A stretch of 39,578 nucleotides of DNA, from NCBI GenBank assembly GCA_041602815.1, contig JBFIFO010000013.1, positions 1 to 39,578 on the forward strand, in the 5' to 3' direction. The position numbers and the translations under genes were made by a program. Positions 1 through 7,562 of the stretch are shown in pieces. Numbering within the stretch: the stretch's first letter is position 1; every line of letters begins with the position of its first letter. The notes beneath the pieces were generated by a model, which saw nothing but the letters and a program-made list of their open reading frames with translations, did not search any database and was not told where the DNA came from. The DNA is from GCA-020356105 sp041602815. Lineage in GTDB: Bacteria > Pseudomonadota > Alphaproteobacteria > UBA8366 > JADFVY01.

Positions 1-252
1 CGATTCCAGCGCCAGCACCGCGGCCGCGAACACCTCGCCCGGCTCGTTGTGGGCAAGCTGCTCTGCGCACAGCTCCCAGCCCGCATCGCCGGCGACCCGC
101 AGCCCGTCGAGATGCGCTTCGAGGCGGTCGTCATGCCGCACCAGGTCGCCCAGCCGGTAATGCGGCGCATGCACCGCAAGGTCGCGCAGATGCCAGAGGA
201 AGGCGGCCTCCTCGGCGTGCTGGGTCAAGATGGGGTAAACGTGCATGTACAT
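1..252 (-). CDS. TIGR02270 family protein, N-terminal part (cut by window edge)
   Basis: The first 84 residues of a gene that runs off the left edge. The translation from the ATG at 252 starts MYMHVYPILTQHAEEAAFLW and continues with RDLAVHAPHY, DDRLEAHLDGLRVAG and ELCAEQLAHNEPGEVFAAAV. This is the opening of the TIGR02270 family, proteins of unknown function with HEAT-like repeats that often lie in T6SS gene clusters. A second in-frame ATG at 246 is an equally possible start; neither has a strong ribosome binding site. It is the last gene visible in the vgrG cargo operon, 107 bases after the probable immunity gene. That gap is AT-rich, so it may have its own promoter. The family assignment rests on the N-terminal motif pattern alone; the C-terminus is not visible. 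Confidence 0.7.
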   Translation of the reverse strand, partial: MYMHVYPILTQHAEEAAFLWHLRDLAVHAPHYRLGDLVRHDDRLEAHLDGLRVAGDAGWELCAEQLAHNEPGEVFAAAVLALES

Positions 253-359
253 TCAAGATAATTCCGGTTTTTGAACTAAATCATATGCTTCTCACATGCG
301 CGCTAATTCATAATTTCGGCGTTCGTGCAAAATCCCACGCCGCCCGGAGTGCAAAATCA

Positions 360-1286
360 TTAGGAAATTTCTTCCGGAATTTTATGCAACGTCCAATGAA
401 CACCATCATCAGTCGACAAAAGATGCTTATCGCCAATTGACCACAATACACCACCCCCGGCGTGCAAAAAACCGCACGTCACTTTTTCATCATTAAGGCC
501 GAAATCGACTTTTGTGCAATTGCCCTGTTCATCCATGCACCACAGACCCTTTAAAGATGCCAGCCAAAGTTTTTTCTGATACCACTCCAACCCCCACAGC
601 TGATTTTTTGTCGCATCTTGCTGAACCAAATCCCAACGGTCCCCCTTGCCTTGGAGTAATGTTCCAGCCTGACCGCATGCGTATGCGGTCTCGGGCGAAA
701 CGCAGATCACGCGTTCCAGCTTGACATTGGTTGGGGACGGCTGTACCCGCCAGTTGCGACCGTTGTACCGCCAAATTTCTCCCTCCCATCCGACTGCGAT
801 TATGTCATTTTCATCAAATCCATCAATCGAGTTAAATCCGCTAACACGCGCCTCGGTGGCGGGAATTACAACACCCTGATCGATCCGCTTCCATTCTCCG
901 GGAGCCTCCCGGCGGTAGACTTGTCGTCCCATACCTGCAACATAAACATGCTCCCCAATTAACCGGACATCCCGCAGTGCTCCACGATGCGCGGGTCCTT
1001 CTGAACTGTCATCTATCGTTTCTTCGCTGAACCCTTCTTTGGTGGCAACGTGCACCCGGCCGTTTTCGCTAACACACAACAGTGTTGGCTCCGGCTTGTC
1101 CGTTAAGCACAAGTGGGACACCATCCACTTTACCTGAAATCCTGACCATTCACCGGTCCAACCAAAGACCTGCGAAACATAAACCTTCTCGTGTTCAAGC
1201 TGCGGCAGATACGCTATTATGTAAACAGTGTTTCGATCGTAGACAAAACCACGCGCAAATCGCCAAACTGAGCTGCTTACAGTCAT
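360..1286 (-). CDS. beta-propeller protein, candidate immunity protein of the adjacent nuclease effector
   Basis: A 308-residue protein with no family name I can assign. It shows repeated blade-like units about 40-50 residues apart with W/Y-rich strands, such as DVRLIGEHVYVAGMGRQVYR, DENDIIAVGWEGEIWRYNG, SPETAYACGQAGTLLQG and LLSTDDGVHWTLHKIP. This pattern is typical of WD40/BNR-like beta-propellers. No signal peptide is seen, so it should be cytoplasmic. The ATG at 1286 was chosen because GAGG lies eight bases upstream; an in-frame GTG at 1295 is the alternative. It starts 18 bases after the effector stop codon, in the same operon, and shares the effector's AT-richer composition. Position and co-inheritance with the toxin domain suggest an immunity protein. 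Propeller proteins of this kind are known near polymorphic toxins, but the function here is inference. Confidence 0.6.
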   Translation of the reverse strand: MTVSSSVWRFARGFVYDRNTVYIIAYLPQLEHEKVYVSQVFGWTGEWSGFQVKWMVSHLCLTDKPEPTLLCVSENGRVHVATKEGFSEETIDDSSEGPAHRGALRDVRLIGEHVYVAGMGRQVYRREAPGEWKRIDQGVVIPATEARVSGFNSIDGFDENDIIAVGWEGEIWRYNGRNWRVQPSPTNVKLERVICVSPETAYACGQAGTLLQGKGDRWDLVQQDATKNQLWGLEWYQKKLWLASLKGLWCMDEQGNCTKVDFGLNDEKVTCGFLHAGGGVLWSIGDKHLLSTDDGVHWTLHKIPEEIS

Positions 1287-1304
1287 GGACACCACCTCAA
1301 TAAA

Positions 1305-2489
1305 TCAACCACCAAGTATCAACCCCCCCGCTTTCTTTACGCCCTGTGCCATCTTGGTTAGGAGCTCGAAACCTCTACCCAATTGATGGGTCGCCTCCTT
1401 CAATCCCGGATCAATAGTTCGCAACGGCGTATTATCATCTATACCCATTCCCTCTTGCTTATGGTAGTTGTCAAGCTGTTGTCTTATGCAATCTTCGTTA
1501 CAGCCCTGTTCGGGAAAAACGGCCTTATGTGCCGTAATTCCGGCCTCTCTGGATTCGGAATAAGTCCACGCTACGTTTTTGTGTCCTGGCTCTGCGCGAG
1601 CCATAGCTCCCAGCTCAAGCGCTCCCTGCACCGAATGCAAATCCGCGTGCTCACCGGGTCCACTCTTAGGTCCCGAAGCACACACGCACGGCGCGTCGTT
1701 TTGGTCATAAGGTCGAAATGGCTTCACTATTTCGCTGTCCGACGTACGTTTGAAGCCAAATCCATGAACTTCCACCAAGTGATGGGCCTGATCACCGTCG
1801 CAGCATTCAGGCGAACCGCTTCTGACGTACGGGACCAGTCGGCATTTTCGAGCTTTTTGGCATTCTTCGTCGGCGCATTGAGCAGCCTTAGTTTCTGCCT
1901 TCTTTAGTCTCCCGCCGGTCGATTTGTCCTCAAGGACGCCGGTCTTGCGATCTGCTTTAATGTTGATTTTCTTCTCTTCATAAACTTCAAGGTGCTCACA
2001 TGCATCGCGTTCTTTTTTGAAATCGTCCTTGCACGGATTATCTGGAGCCATTGCCTGGCTGTCGAGATAAGGCCAAGGCCCCGTATTCGACGGCATCGAC
2101 CCATGATTATGCGTCGTCATGTCGAGGTGCCGGACGACGTTCTTGCCCTCGAACTTCACGTCCATGGACCAGCTGGTGAAATAGATCTTGCCGCGGTTGA
2201 CGCTGGTCACCACGCCCTTCTTGGCGGCGCTGCCGGCCTCGTCGCCCATGCTCTTCTTGAAGTGCGACTGGTTCTTCAGCATGATTTCCTTGCCGGAGAT
2301 CTTGACCTTCTTGCTGCCCGCCGCCGTGTCCTTGGCCATGCCGGTGTTGGGATAGGGAATCGGCACGCCAGGCGGCGTCGCCGGGTTCTCCGGCGGAGTG
2401 AAGCAGACGTCCGGGAAGGCGCAGATCGACTTGCCGTCCCCTGCCTTGCAGGAAATCTCCCGCCCGTTGGCGAAGACGTCGTTGCCCAT
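1305..2489 (-). CDS. T6SS effector: DUF4150 PAAR-like domain fused to a GHH2-type HNH/EndoVII nuclease
   Basis: A 394-residue specialised effector. Residues 1-128 are a DUF4150 (Tox-PAAR-like) domain: MGNDVFANGREISCKAGDGK, then the proline-rich CFTPPENPATPPGVPIPYPN, GSKKVKISGKEIMLKNQS and GKIYFTSWSMDVKFEGKNVV. Such domains sit on the VgrG spike tip. The C-terminal half carries a GHH2-like pattern: CCDGDQAHHLVEVH (paired His 236-237), DAPCVCASG, HADLH (His 281 and 285), and QGCNEDCIRQQLDNYH. This matches the Tox-GHH2 branch of the HNH/EndoVII nuclease superfamily, so DNA cleavage in rival cells is expected. The ATG overlaps the previous stop as TGATG, implying translational coupling. Base composition changes sharply near 2105 (residue 128): the PAAR half is GC-rich like the operon, the toxin half is AT-richer. 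The DUF2169 adaptor is two genes upstream, a known pairing. Confidence 0.87.
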   Translation of the reverse strand: MGNDVFANGREISCKAGDGKSICAFPDVCFTPPENPATPPGVPIPYPNTGMAKDTAAGSKKVKISGKEIMLKNQSHFKKSMGDEAGSAAKKGVVTSVNRGKIYFTSWSMDVKFEGKNVVRHLDMTTHNHGSMPSNTGPWPYLDSQAMAPDNPCKDDFKKERDACEHLEVYEEKKINIKADRKTGVLEDKSTGGRLKKAETKAAQCADEECQKARKCRLVPYVRSGSPECCDGDQAHHLVEVHGFGFKRTSDSEIVKPFRPYDQNDAPCVCASGPKSGPGEHADLHSVQGALELGAMARAEPGHKNVAWTYSESREAGITAHKAVFPEQGCNEDCIRQQLDNYHKQEGMGIDDNTPLRTIDPGLKEATHQLGRGFELLTKMAQGVKKAGGLILGG

Positions 2490-3532
2490 CAGCCGCGCCC
2501 TCCGGCCCTTTTGACGACCAGCGCCGCCCGCTTGCCGTCGTCATTGCCCAGGTGGCACAGCACGCCCGGCCCCGGCGCATAGCCCTTGCGGGCGGCGAAC
2601 AACGCGACGCCCAGCATGCAGGGTAGCGCCGCCGCGCCGACCTCGCCGATGCAGTCGGCGGGATGCCAGATGTCGAAGCCATGCTTGCGCTTGCGCAGCA
2701 CTCGGCTGAGCACCAGCGCCGCCTCCTTGAAGCCGTACTGCTCGCCGCTCAGATCGGCCATGCGGTAGTCGAGGTCGGCGAGGTCGAGCCCGGCCTCGCC
2801 CAGCGCCGCCGTGATCGCCTCCGCTAACCCGTCGGCGCGCAGCGGCTCCTCGGATTCGATGGCGGCGTCCTCGCGCGCGAAGCCCATGCCGTGACAGACG
2901 AGATCGCCCGCCTTGGCCGCATCCGGCCGGCCGAGCAGGACGGCACCGGCCGCCTCGCCCGGGATGAAGCCGTTGGAGTTGTCCGCCGTCAGCAGGCGAT
3001 CGCGCGCCTCGTAGGCGGAGAGCGTCGGGCCGATGAGGAAGCTGTCGACCCCGGCGACGACGACATGGCGCGGCGCGTCCTTCGGGCGGTGCAGCAATTG
3101 GCGCGCCCGGTGCAGGGCGACGGCCGCGCCGACCCTGCCCTGGGCCAGCATCTGCGAATCGCGGTGGAAGCTCGCACCTAGCTCCCGCGTCGTCTCGTCG
3201 TAGAGCGAGTTGCTCAGCCCGTCGAGCCGGCCGGGCCGATCCGGCTCTGCGAGGCACAGCAGCAGCGGGACGTCGGTCGGCGCAACATCGGGCACCAGGT
3301 CGAGGCATTCTTTCAGCGCCCCTGCCAGCAACTTCGCCAGCTTCGCCTGGCCGCGCCAGGGCTGCTCGAGCGGCACCTCGCAGCCGAGGATCCATTCGCC
3401 GGCCCGGTCGATGAACCGGGTTTCGCGGAAATTGTCGATGGCGCAGCGGATCGCAGCGCAGGCCGCCGGGGCGGTGAGGCCGACGCCGGTCATCATGCCG
3501 GCCCCGAGGATGGCGACGGCAGGCGCGCTCAC
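2489..3532 (-). CDS. ketoacyl-synthase-like (thiolase-fold) T6SS accessory protein lacking catalytic residues
   Basis: A 347-residue thiolase-fold protein related to beta-ketoacyl-ACP synthases. The N-terminus APAVAILGAGMMTGVGLTAP, the VVVAGVDSFL strand (157-166), NGFIPGEAAGAVLLGR (187-202) and the final LGNDDGKRAALVVK fit the family. The nucleophile elbow reads QGRVGAA (131-137) with no Cys. The usual GHxxGAAG His position reads CIGEVGAA, with Glu 297 instead. It therefore looks unable to condense acyl chains and probably acts as a binding or scaffold protein. Genes annotated as ketoacyl synthases are recurrent neighbours of DUF2169/DUF4150 effector genes. The GTG start at 3532 has GGAGG four bases upstream and overlaps the DUF2169 stop (GTGA). 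A longer open frame upstream is read-through of the other gene. The role is inferred from context. Confidence 0.75.
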   Translation of the reverse strand: MSAPAVAILGAGMMTGVGLTAPAACAAIRCAIDNFRETRFIDRAGEWILGCEVPLEQPWRGQAKLAKLLAGALKECLDLVPDVAPTDVPLLLCLAEPDRPGRLDGLSNSLYDETTRELGASFHRDSQMLAQGRVGAAVALHRARQLLHRPKDAPRHVVVAGVDSFLIGPTLSAYEARDRLLTADNSNGFIPGEAAGAVLLGRPDAAKAGDLVCHGMGFAREDAAIESEEPLRADGLAEAITAALGEAGLDLADLDYRMADLSGEQYGFKEAALVLSRVLRKRKHGFDIWHPADCIGEVGAAALPCMLGVALFAARKGYAPGPGVLCHLGNDDGKRAALVVKRAGGRG

Positions 3533-4656
3533 GCCACCTCCTCCTCTTCTGCCTCTTCCCGCTCCGCCCGCCGGGCGCGGACCATGGCGCCGAGCGACGG
3601 GTAGTACTCCTTGCCCAGCTCGCGCGCCCGCCACCAGCCGCGCGACATCCGGCCGGCCAGCACCTGCACGATCTCGAACATGTTGCGTTTGAGCGGCAGA
3701 CTGGTGCGCCAGGTCATCATCAGGCGCCTCTGGTCGGGCTCGATGACGATGGTGTCGAGCACCGCCTGCCGCTCCTCCTGGTCGCCGCGCTTGCGGAAGA
3801 ACACCACCGGCACTTCGACGGCGGGCAGCCTGAAGGCGGTGCGCCCCTCGGGCGTGAGGTTGAGCAGCGCCACCTGTTCGCCGCCTCGTGGGGTCGCGAT
3901 CTGCTGGTCCATGGGGGCGGACTGGAAATAGGCGTCGTCGAAATCGGCCGGCAGGAACGGAAAGACCTCCTTCAGCCATTTCTCGTCATAGGTGCCGGCC
4001 AGCTTGTAGCGCGGCTCCCATCCGCGGCCGACCGCCCCGAACGACATCGGCCGGTATACCTTGTCCGGTGCGCGCACCGGCTTGCCGCGCTCTTCCGTAT
4101 TCGGCACCGGCGTGCCGTCGACGAGCTTGGCGGCGAGCTGTTTGTGATAGCCGCGGCCGACCGGATTCGCCATGAAGGCGCTGTGCTTAGACTCGTCGGG
4201 ATGGAAATTGTCGCACCCCCCGAAGGCCCGGTCGTAAGTGATCGGCATGGTGACGAAGGGCTGCGGCGGCCCGGGATCGGCCCGGAGCGCCGAGGCCTGC
4301 CAGACGCGGTCGCCGACCACGTCGAACGACTTGTTGAACGTGCCCACCAGGAGGCCGACCTGGACGCGCGTCGCCGGCTTGCCTCCGGGCGCGTGGGCGC
4401 TGCCGTTCAGCAACACGTCGCAACGCGGTTTGCGCGGCGCGTAGTCGGCTTCGTAGATCGGCGCCGAGAGTCCGGGCTCGCCGGTGAAGGTATCGGCCTC
4501 GACCAGCGGCACCTGCTCCTCCGCGAGATGCGGCGCCTCGCCCTTCTCGGGAAACGCGAAGGTACCCTTGACCGCGACCACGAGATGCTCGCGGCCGCTC
4601 GGTTCGGTGCCGAGCGTGTAGCCCGCCTGCATCCCCGTGGCGTTGAGCAGGTCCAT
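3529..4656 (-). CDS. DUF2169 family T6SS effector adaptor/chaperone
   Basis: A 375-residue DUF2169 protein. Recognisable family segments are LVVAVKGTFAFPEKG (26-40), the VPLVEADTFTGEPG and YEADYAPRKPRCDVLLNGSA block, the MPITYDRAFGG motif near 135-150, NPVGRGYH, and the C-terminal PAVEVPVVFFRK followed by DTIVIEPDQRRLMMTWR. DUF2169 proteins bind PAAR/DUF4150 effectors and load them onto VgrG; the Agrobacterium Tde1 adaptor is the known example. The protein should be cytoplasmic, as no signal or membrane segment is seen. It starts 10 bases after the DUF6484 gene and overlaps the next gene by four bases. The highly acidic C-terminus (EREEAEEEEVA) is typical of solubilising tails. The DUF4150 effector two genes downstream is its probable client. 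Confidence 0.9.
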   Translation of the reverse strand: MDLLNATGMQAGYTLGTEPSGREHLVVAVKGTFAFPEKGEAPHLAEEQVPLVEADTFTGEPGLSAPIYEADYAPRKPRCDVLLNGSAHAPGGKPATRVQVGLLVGTFNKSFDVVGDRVWQASALRADPGPPQPFVTMPITYDRAFGGCDNFHPDESKHSAFMANPVGRGYHKQLAAKLVDGTPVPNTEERGKPVRAPDKVYRPMSFGAVGRGWEPRYKLAGTYDEKWLKEVFPFLPADFDDAYFQSAPMDQQIATPRGGEQVALLNLTPEGRTAFRLPAVEVPVVFFRKRGDQEERQAVLDTIVIEPDQRRLMMTWRTSLPLKRNMFEIVQVLAGRMSRGWWRARELGKEYYPSLGAMVRARRAEREEAEEEEVA

Positions 4657-4666
4657 GACAGTGCCT

Positions 4667-5170
4667 TCAGTTGATCTGCACCGAGCCGCCCTTGATGCGG
4701 TTGACGCCGGAGGACCGGTTCAAGAGATAGGCGCCGCGGATCAATACCTTGCCGGCGCGCGTGAGCGTGATGCTCGCCTTGCCGCATTTGAGGACGATTT
4801 CCTTGTCGGCGGAAAGCACCACGCGCTCGCCGTCCAGCCGAGCCTCGTCCGGCCGCCCCGGCGCCTCCACGCGTACCGTCATCTCACTCGCGTCCGCGGC
4901 CGGCGGACTGTCCAGCAGGCCGAGCAGGATCGGCTTGTCCTCGTCGCCGTCCTCGAAGCCGGCGATCGCCCGCAGGCCGGTGCAGGCCGCCCAGTCGGGG
5001 GATGTCTGCATCCACACGACGCGGGCCGGGCGACCCTTGCGCTGCGTGGCGCCCCAGCGCAGCAGCGGCCGGCCGTCCTTGTCCGCCCCCTCGATCACGG
5101 CGACGACGAGGCCCGACGGCGCGCCGGCGATCTCGCCCGACAGATCGAGCTTGGTGACCATTTCGTTCAT
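4667..5170 (-). CDS. DUF6484 domain protein associated with VgrG
   Basis: A 167-residue protein encoded 32 bases downstream of vgrG. The N-terminal part (SGEIAGAPSGLVVAVIEGAD, RPLLRWG, ARVVWMQT, LLGLLDSP) resembles the DUF6484 domain, an OB-like module found next to VgrG in T6SS clusters. The last 50 residues (EIVLKCGKASITLTRAGKVL, LLNRSSGVNRIKGGSVQIN) look like the beta-helical end of VgrG proteins. It may therefore sit on or extend the spike tip and connect it to the DUF4150 effector. No catalytic motif is visible. The placement between vgrG and the adaptor gene supports a role in assembling the cargo tip; the detailed function is unknown. Confidence 0.82.
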   Translation of the reverse strand: MNEMVTKLDLSGEIAGAPSGLVVAVIEGADKDGRPLLRWGATQRKGRPARVVWMQTSPDWAACTGLRAIAGFEDGDEDKPILLGLLDSPPAADASEMTVRVEAPGRPDEARLDGERVVLSADKEIVLKCGKASITLTRAGKVLIRGAYLLNRSSGVNRIKGGSVQIN

Positions 5171-5202
5171 CGAATTGTCCTCCCCCAGGACGGATCCGGC
5201 CG

Positions 5203-7389
5203 TCAGTTCTGCAGGATCTTGCTGCCCTTCATGATGATGTCGCTCGACGCTTTGGCGTTGATCTTGCCCGAGGCCTTGATGCTGACGTTCTTGCCGTCGA
5301 TCGTGATGTCCCCGTTCTTCTTCATGGTGATCGTGGCGCTGCCGGTCTGCAGCACAATTTCGTCGCCGGCCTTGACTACCAGCCGCTTGCCGACGTCCTC
5401 CGTGCGGTTCGAGCCGATCGAGACGGTCTCGTCCTTCCCGACATTCTTCGTCCGGTTGGCACCGACTGACAGGGACTCATCCTTGCCGACGCTGTGCGTC
5501 CGGTTGTCGCCGATGTCGACCTTCTCGTCCTTGGCGACCTGCTCCGTGCGGTTCTGCCCGATCGTGATCTTCTCGTCCTTGCCGACGGTTTCGGTACGGT
5601 TGTCGCCGATCGAGATGGTCTCGTCCTTGCCCACGCTCTCGGCGCGGTTCTCGCCGATCGAGATGGTCTCGTCCTTGGCGACATCCTCGGTCCGGTTGTT
5701 GCCGATGCTCGTCGTCTCGTCGTTGCCGACGCTCTTGGAGCGGTCGTGCCCGACGGACAGCGTCTGATCGTTGTTGATCTCGACGCCCTGATCGCCGGGA
5801 TCCTTCTTGTCGAACCCGACCTTGAGCGTGTCGTTGTTCTCGACGACGCGGTTCATGTCCTTCTCGGCGTGGACGTAGATCTCCTCCTCGCCCTTCTTGT
5901 CCTCGAAGCGGATCTCGTTGAAGTTGTCGCCGGTGCCCTTCTTGGTGCTGCGCGACTTGATGCCGGACTGGGTCATGTTGTCGGGCAGGCTGTAGGGGAC
6001 CGTGCTCTCGGCGTTGTACACACGCCCGGTGATGATCGGCCGGTCGGGATCGCCCTCGAGGAAGTCCACGATCACCTCCTGGCCGATGCGCGGGATGTGG
6101 ACGGCGCCCCAGTTCTTGCCGGCCCATGGATACGACACGCGGATCCAGCACGACGAGTTCTCGTCGTCCTTGCCCTTGCGGTCCCAGTGGAACTGGACCT
6201 TCACGCGGCCGTACTTGTCGGTATAGATCTCTTCGCCCGACGGGCCAACGACCATCGCCGTCTGCGGCCCCTGGACGATCGGCTTCGGGGTTATGCGGGG
6301 CGCACGGTACGGCGTCTTGCTGCCGAGCGCGACGATGCTGCACTGGCTGTCCGACTCACCGCTGCCCATGCCCGCCATATAGGCGTCGGAGCTCAGCTCG
6401 CTGGTCGACGAGACAACCAGGTATTCGCGGTTCTGGTCGTCGCGCGGAAAGCCGTCCAGCTTGAACAGCCCGCCCGCGAACAGGCCCGCCGCATTGCCGC
6501 TGCCGTACCCGCGTTCATGCTGGCTCTGGAGTTCCTCCAGGCGGATGCGCGCATAGGTCTCGCCGTCACCGGTCTCAACGTACTCGCCGGGATAATCATA
6601 GACCTCGAAATCCTTCTGCGCGTGGTCCAGCGGATTGTTGTTGCGCGTTTCCAGCTCGGCGCTCGGCTTCTCGAAGTCGAAATCGCGCAGGCTGTATTTT
6701 CCGGGTTGCACCTGCTTGGCAACCGACCACGCAGACAGGTGATCGCGCTCCCTGTGGCTGCCCTCGATCGGCGGGTAATAGGGAACGGTCTCGAACCCCG
6801 GGATCGGGTCGTGGGCATTGAGCGAGTCGGACAGGACGAGAGTGTGTTTGCCGTCCTCGTGCCTGAAGTAGTAATAGATGCCTTCCTGCTCCATGAGTCG
6901 GCTGACGAAGTTGAAATCCGTCTCACGATACTGCACGCAGTATTCCCACTTCCGGTAGCTGCCGCTCAAGCGCTTCTCGAAGTCGGAGAATCCGTCGTCC
7001 TGGAACACCTGCTCGATGATCTCGGGCACGGTCTTTTCCTGGAAGATCCGGCAGTCGGCCCGGCGCGTCAGCAGCCACAGCCAGGGCCGCAGGGTGGCCC
7101 GATAGCGTGAGAATTCCCGCAGTCCGCCCTCGTACGAAAACTGGCTGACATACCCGTTGAAGTACCGGGTCTTGCGTTCCGCCGGAAGATCCAGCCGCAC
7201 GGTCATGAGCTGCCCGACCACGTCGTCCAGCTCGATATCGTGATCCTTGCTCAGCAGCTCGAGGTCGAACTCGAAAGGATGGCTGAGTCGCTCGCTCGCA
7301 CTCATGGCACGGAACAGCAACACGTCCTTACCGAGCGGACTTGAGACCTCGAACAGCCGGCCCGCCTGCGTGGCCTCCACCGTCGCCAT
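5203..7389 (-). CDS. vgrG: VgrG/TssI spike protein with 16-residue repeats in the C-terminal beta-helix
   Basis: A 728-residue T6SS spike protein. Residues 1 to about 340 are the gp27-like base domain (FRAMSASERLSHPFEFDLEL, then RADCRIFQEKTVPEIIEQVF and RETDFNFVSRLMEQEGIYYY). Residues around 400-480 are the gp5 OB-fold (DKYGRVKVQFHWDRKG, SCWIRVSYPWAGKNWGAVHI, PRIGQEVIVDFLEGDPDRPI). The C-terminal needle holds eight consecutive 16-residue units (541-668) of the type DETISIGENRAESVGK, then a 60-residue cap. No enzymatic extension is seen, so this is a structural spike carrying separate cargo. The ATG at 7389 with GGGGA upstream gives the usual MATVEAT start; the in-frame codons upstream to 7542 are not family sequence. 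It heads the cargo operon that continues to the left edge and is divergent from the sheath-hybrid gene. Confidence 0.95.
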   Translation of the reverse strand: MATVEATQAGRLFEVSSPLGKDVLLFRAMSASERLSHPFEFDLELLSKDHDIELDDVVGQLMTVRLDLPAERKTRYFNGYVSQFSYEGGLREFSRYRATLRPWLWLLTRRADCRIFQEKTVPEIIEQVFQDDGFSDFEKRLSGSYRKWEYCVQYRETDFNFVSRLMEQEGIYYYFRHEDGKHTLVLSDSLNAHDPIPGFETVPYYPPIEGSHRERDHLSAWSVAKQVQPGKYSLRDFDFEKPSAELETRNNNPLDHAQKDFEVYDYPGEYVETGDGETYARIRLEELQSQHERGYGSGNAAGLFAGGLFKLDGFPRDDQNREYLVVSSTSELSSDAYMAGMGSGESDSQCSIVALGSKTPYRAPRITPKPIVQGPQTAMVVGPSGEEIYTDKYGRVKVQFHWDRKGKDDENSSCWIRVSYPWAGKNWGAVHIPRIGQEVIVDFLEGDPDRPIITGRVYNAESTVPYSLPDNMTQSGIKSRSTKKGTGDNFNEIRFEDKKGEEEIYVHAEKDMNRVVENNDTLKVGFDKKDPGDQGVEINNDQTLSVGHDRSKSVGNDETTSIGNNRTEDVAKDETISIGENRAESVGKDETISIGDNRTETVGKDEKITIGQNRTEQVAKDEKVDIGDNRTHSVGKDESLSVGANRTKNVGKDETVSIGSNRTEDVGKRLVVKAGDEIVLQTGSATITMKKNGDITIDGKNVSIKASGKINAKASSDIIMKGSKILQN
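5386..5769 (-). repeat. eight tandem 48-bp units encoding the VgrG needle
   Basis: Eight in-frame units of 48 bases inside vgrG, each coding a 16-residue repeat with the pattern D-E/Q-x-x-S/D-I/V-G-x-N/D-R-x-x-x-V-G/A-K/N. The units are similar but not identical at the DNA level. They build successive turns of the triple beta-helix. Unit number could vary between strains by slippage and would change needle length. Confidence 0.9.
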
Positions 7390-7416
7390 CGCGCGTTCCC
7401 CTGCTCCCTGTTTTCC

Positions 7417-7431
7417 TGCGATTTTATCGCA
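7417..7431. promoter_or_regulatory. perfect 6-bp inverted repeat upstream of vgrG
   Basis: TGCGAT-TTT-ATCGCA lies 28 bases before the vgrG start, inside the 173-base divergent gap between vgrG and the sheath-hybrid gene. It could be an operator or a small leader hairpin for vgrG. No convincing -35/-10 pair could be assigned, so this is only a candidate. Confidence 0.25.
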
Positions 7432-7562
7432 ATAAGCGAAGCATGCATAGGCAAATAAGCAGGTTTTCCGGCCCATCGGCGCGGCCTGACGCGGTTTGGC
7501 GCACGGCATCCGCCGTTCCCATGCTAGGATCGGCAAGTGCAAGTCGTGAGGAGGACCGGGAC

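Noticed and set aside
1383..1907. A 174-codon plus-strand frame with a hydrophobic N-terminus opposite the effector toxin domain.
   Set aside because: The minus strand has a clear DUF4150-GHH2 protein here; the plus frame has no ribosome site and no recognisable motif.
3533..3979. A 149-codon upstream extension of the ketoacyl-synthase-like gene.
   Set aside because: This is another frame of the DUF2169 gene; the thiolase-fold sequence starts at the GTG at 3532, which has a strong ribosome binding site.
5386..5769. Regular direct repeats that could suggest a CRISPR array.
   Set aside because: There are no spacers; the units are contiguous, in frame, and code the VgrG beta-helix.
5494..7110. 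A 538-codon plus-strand open frame opposite vgrG.
   Set aside because: A shadow frame of the repetitive vgrG gene, with low-complexity Leu/Val/Asp translation.
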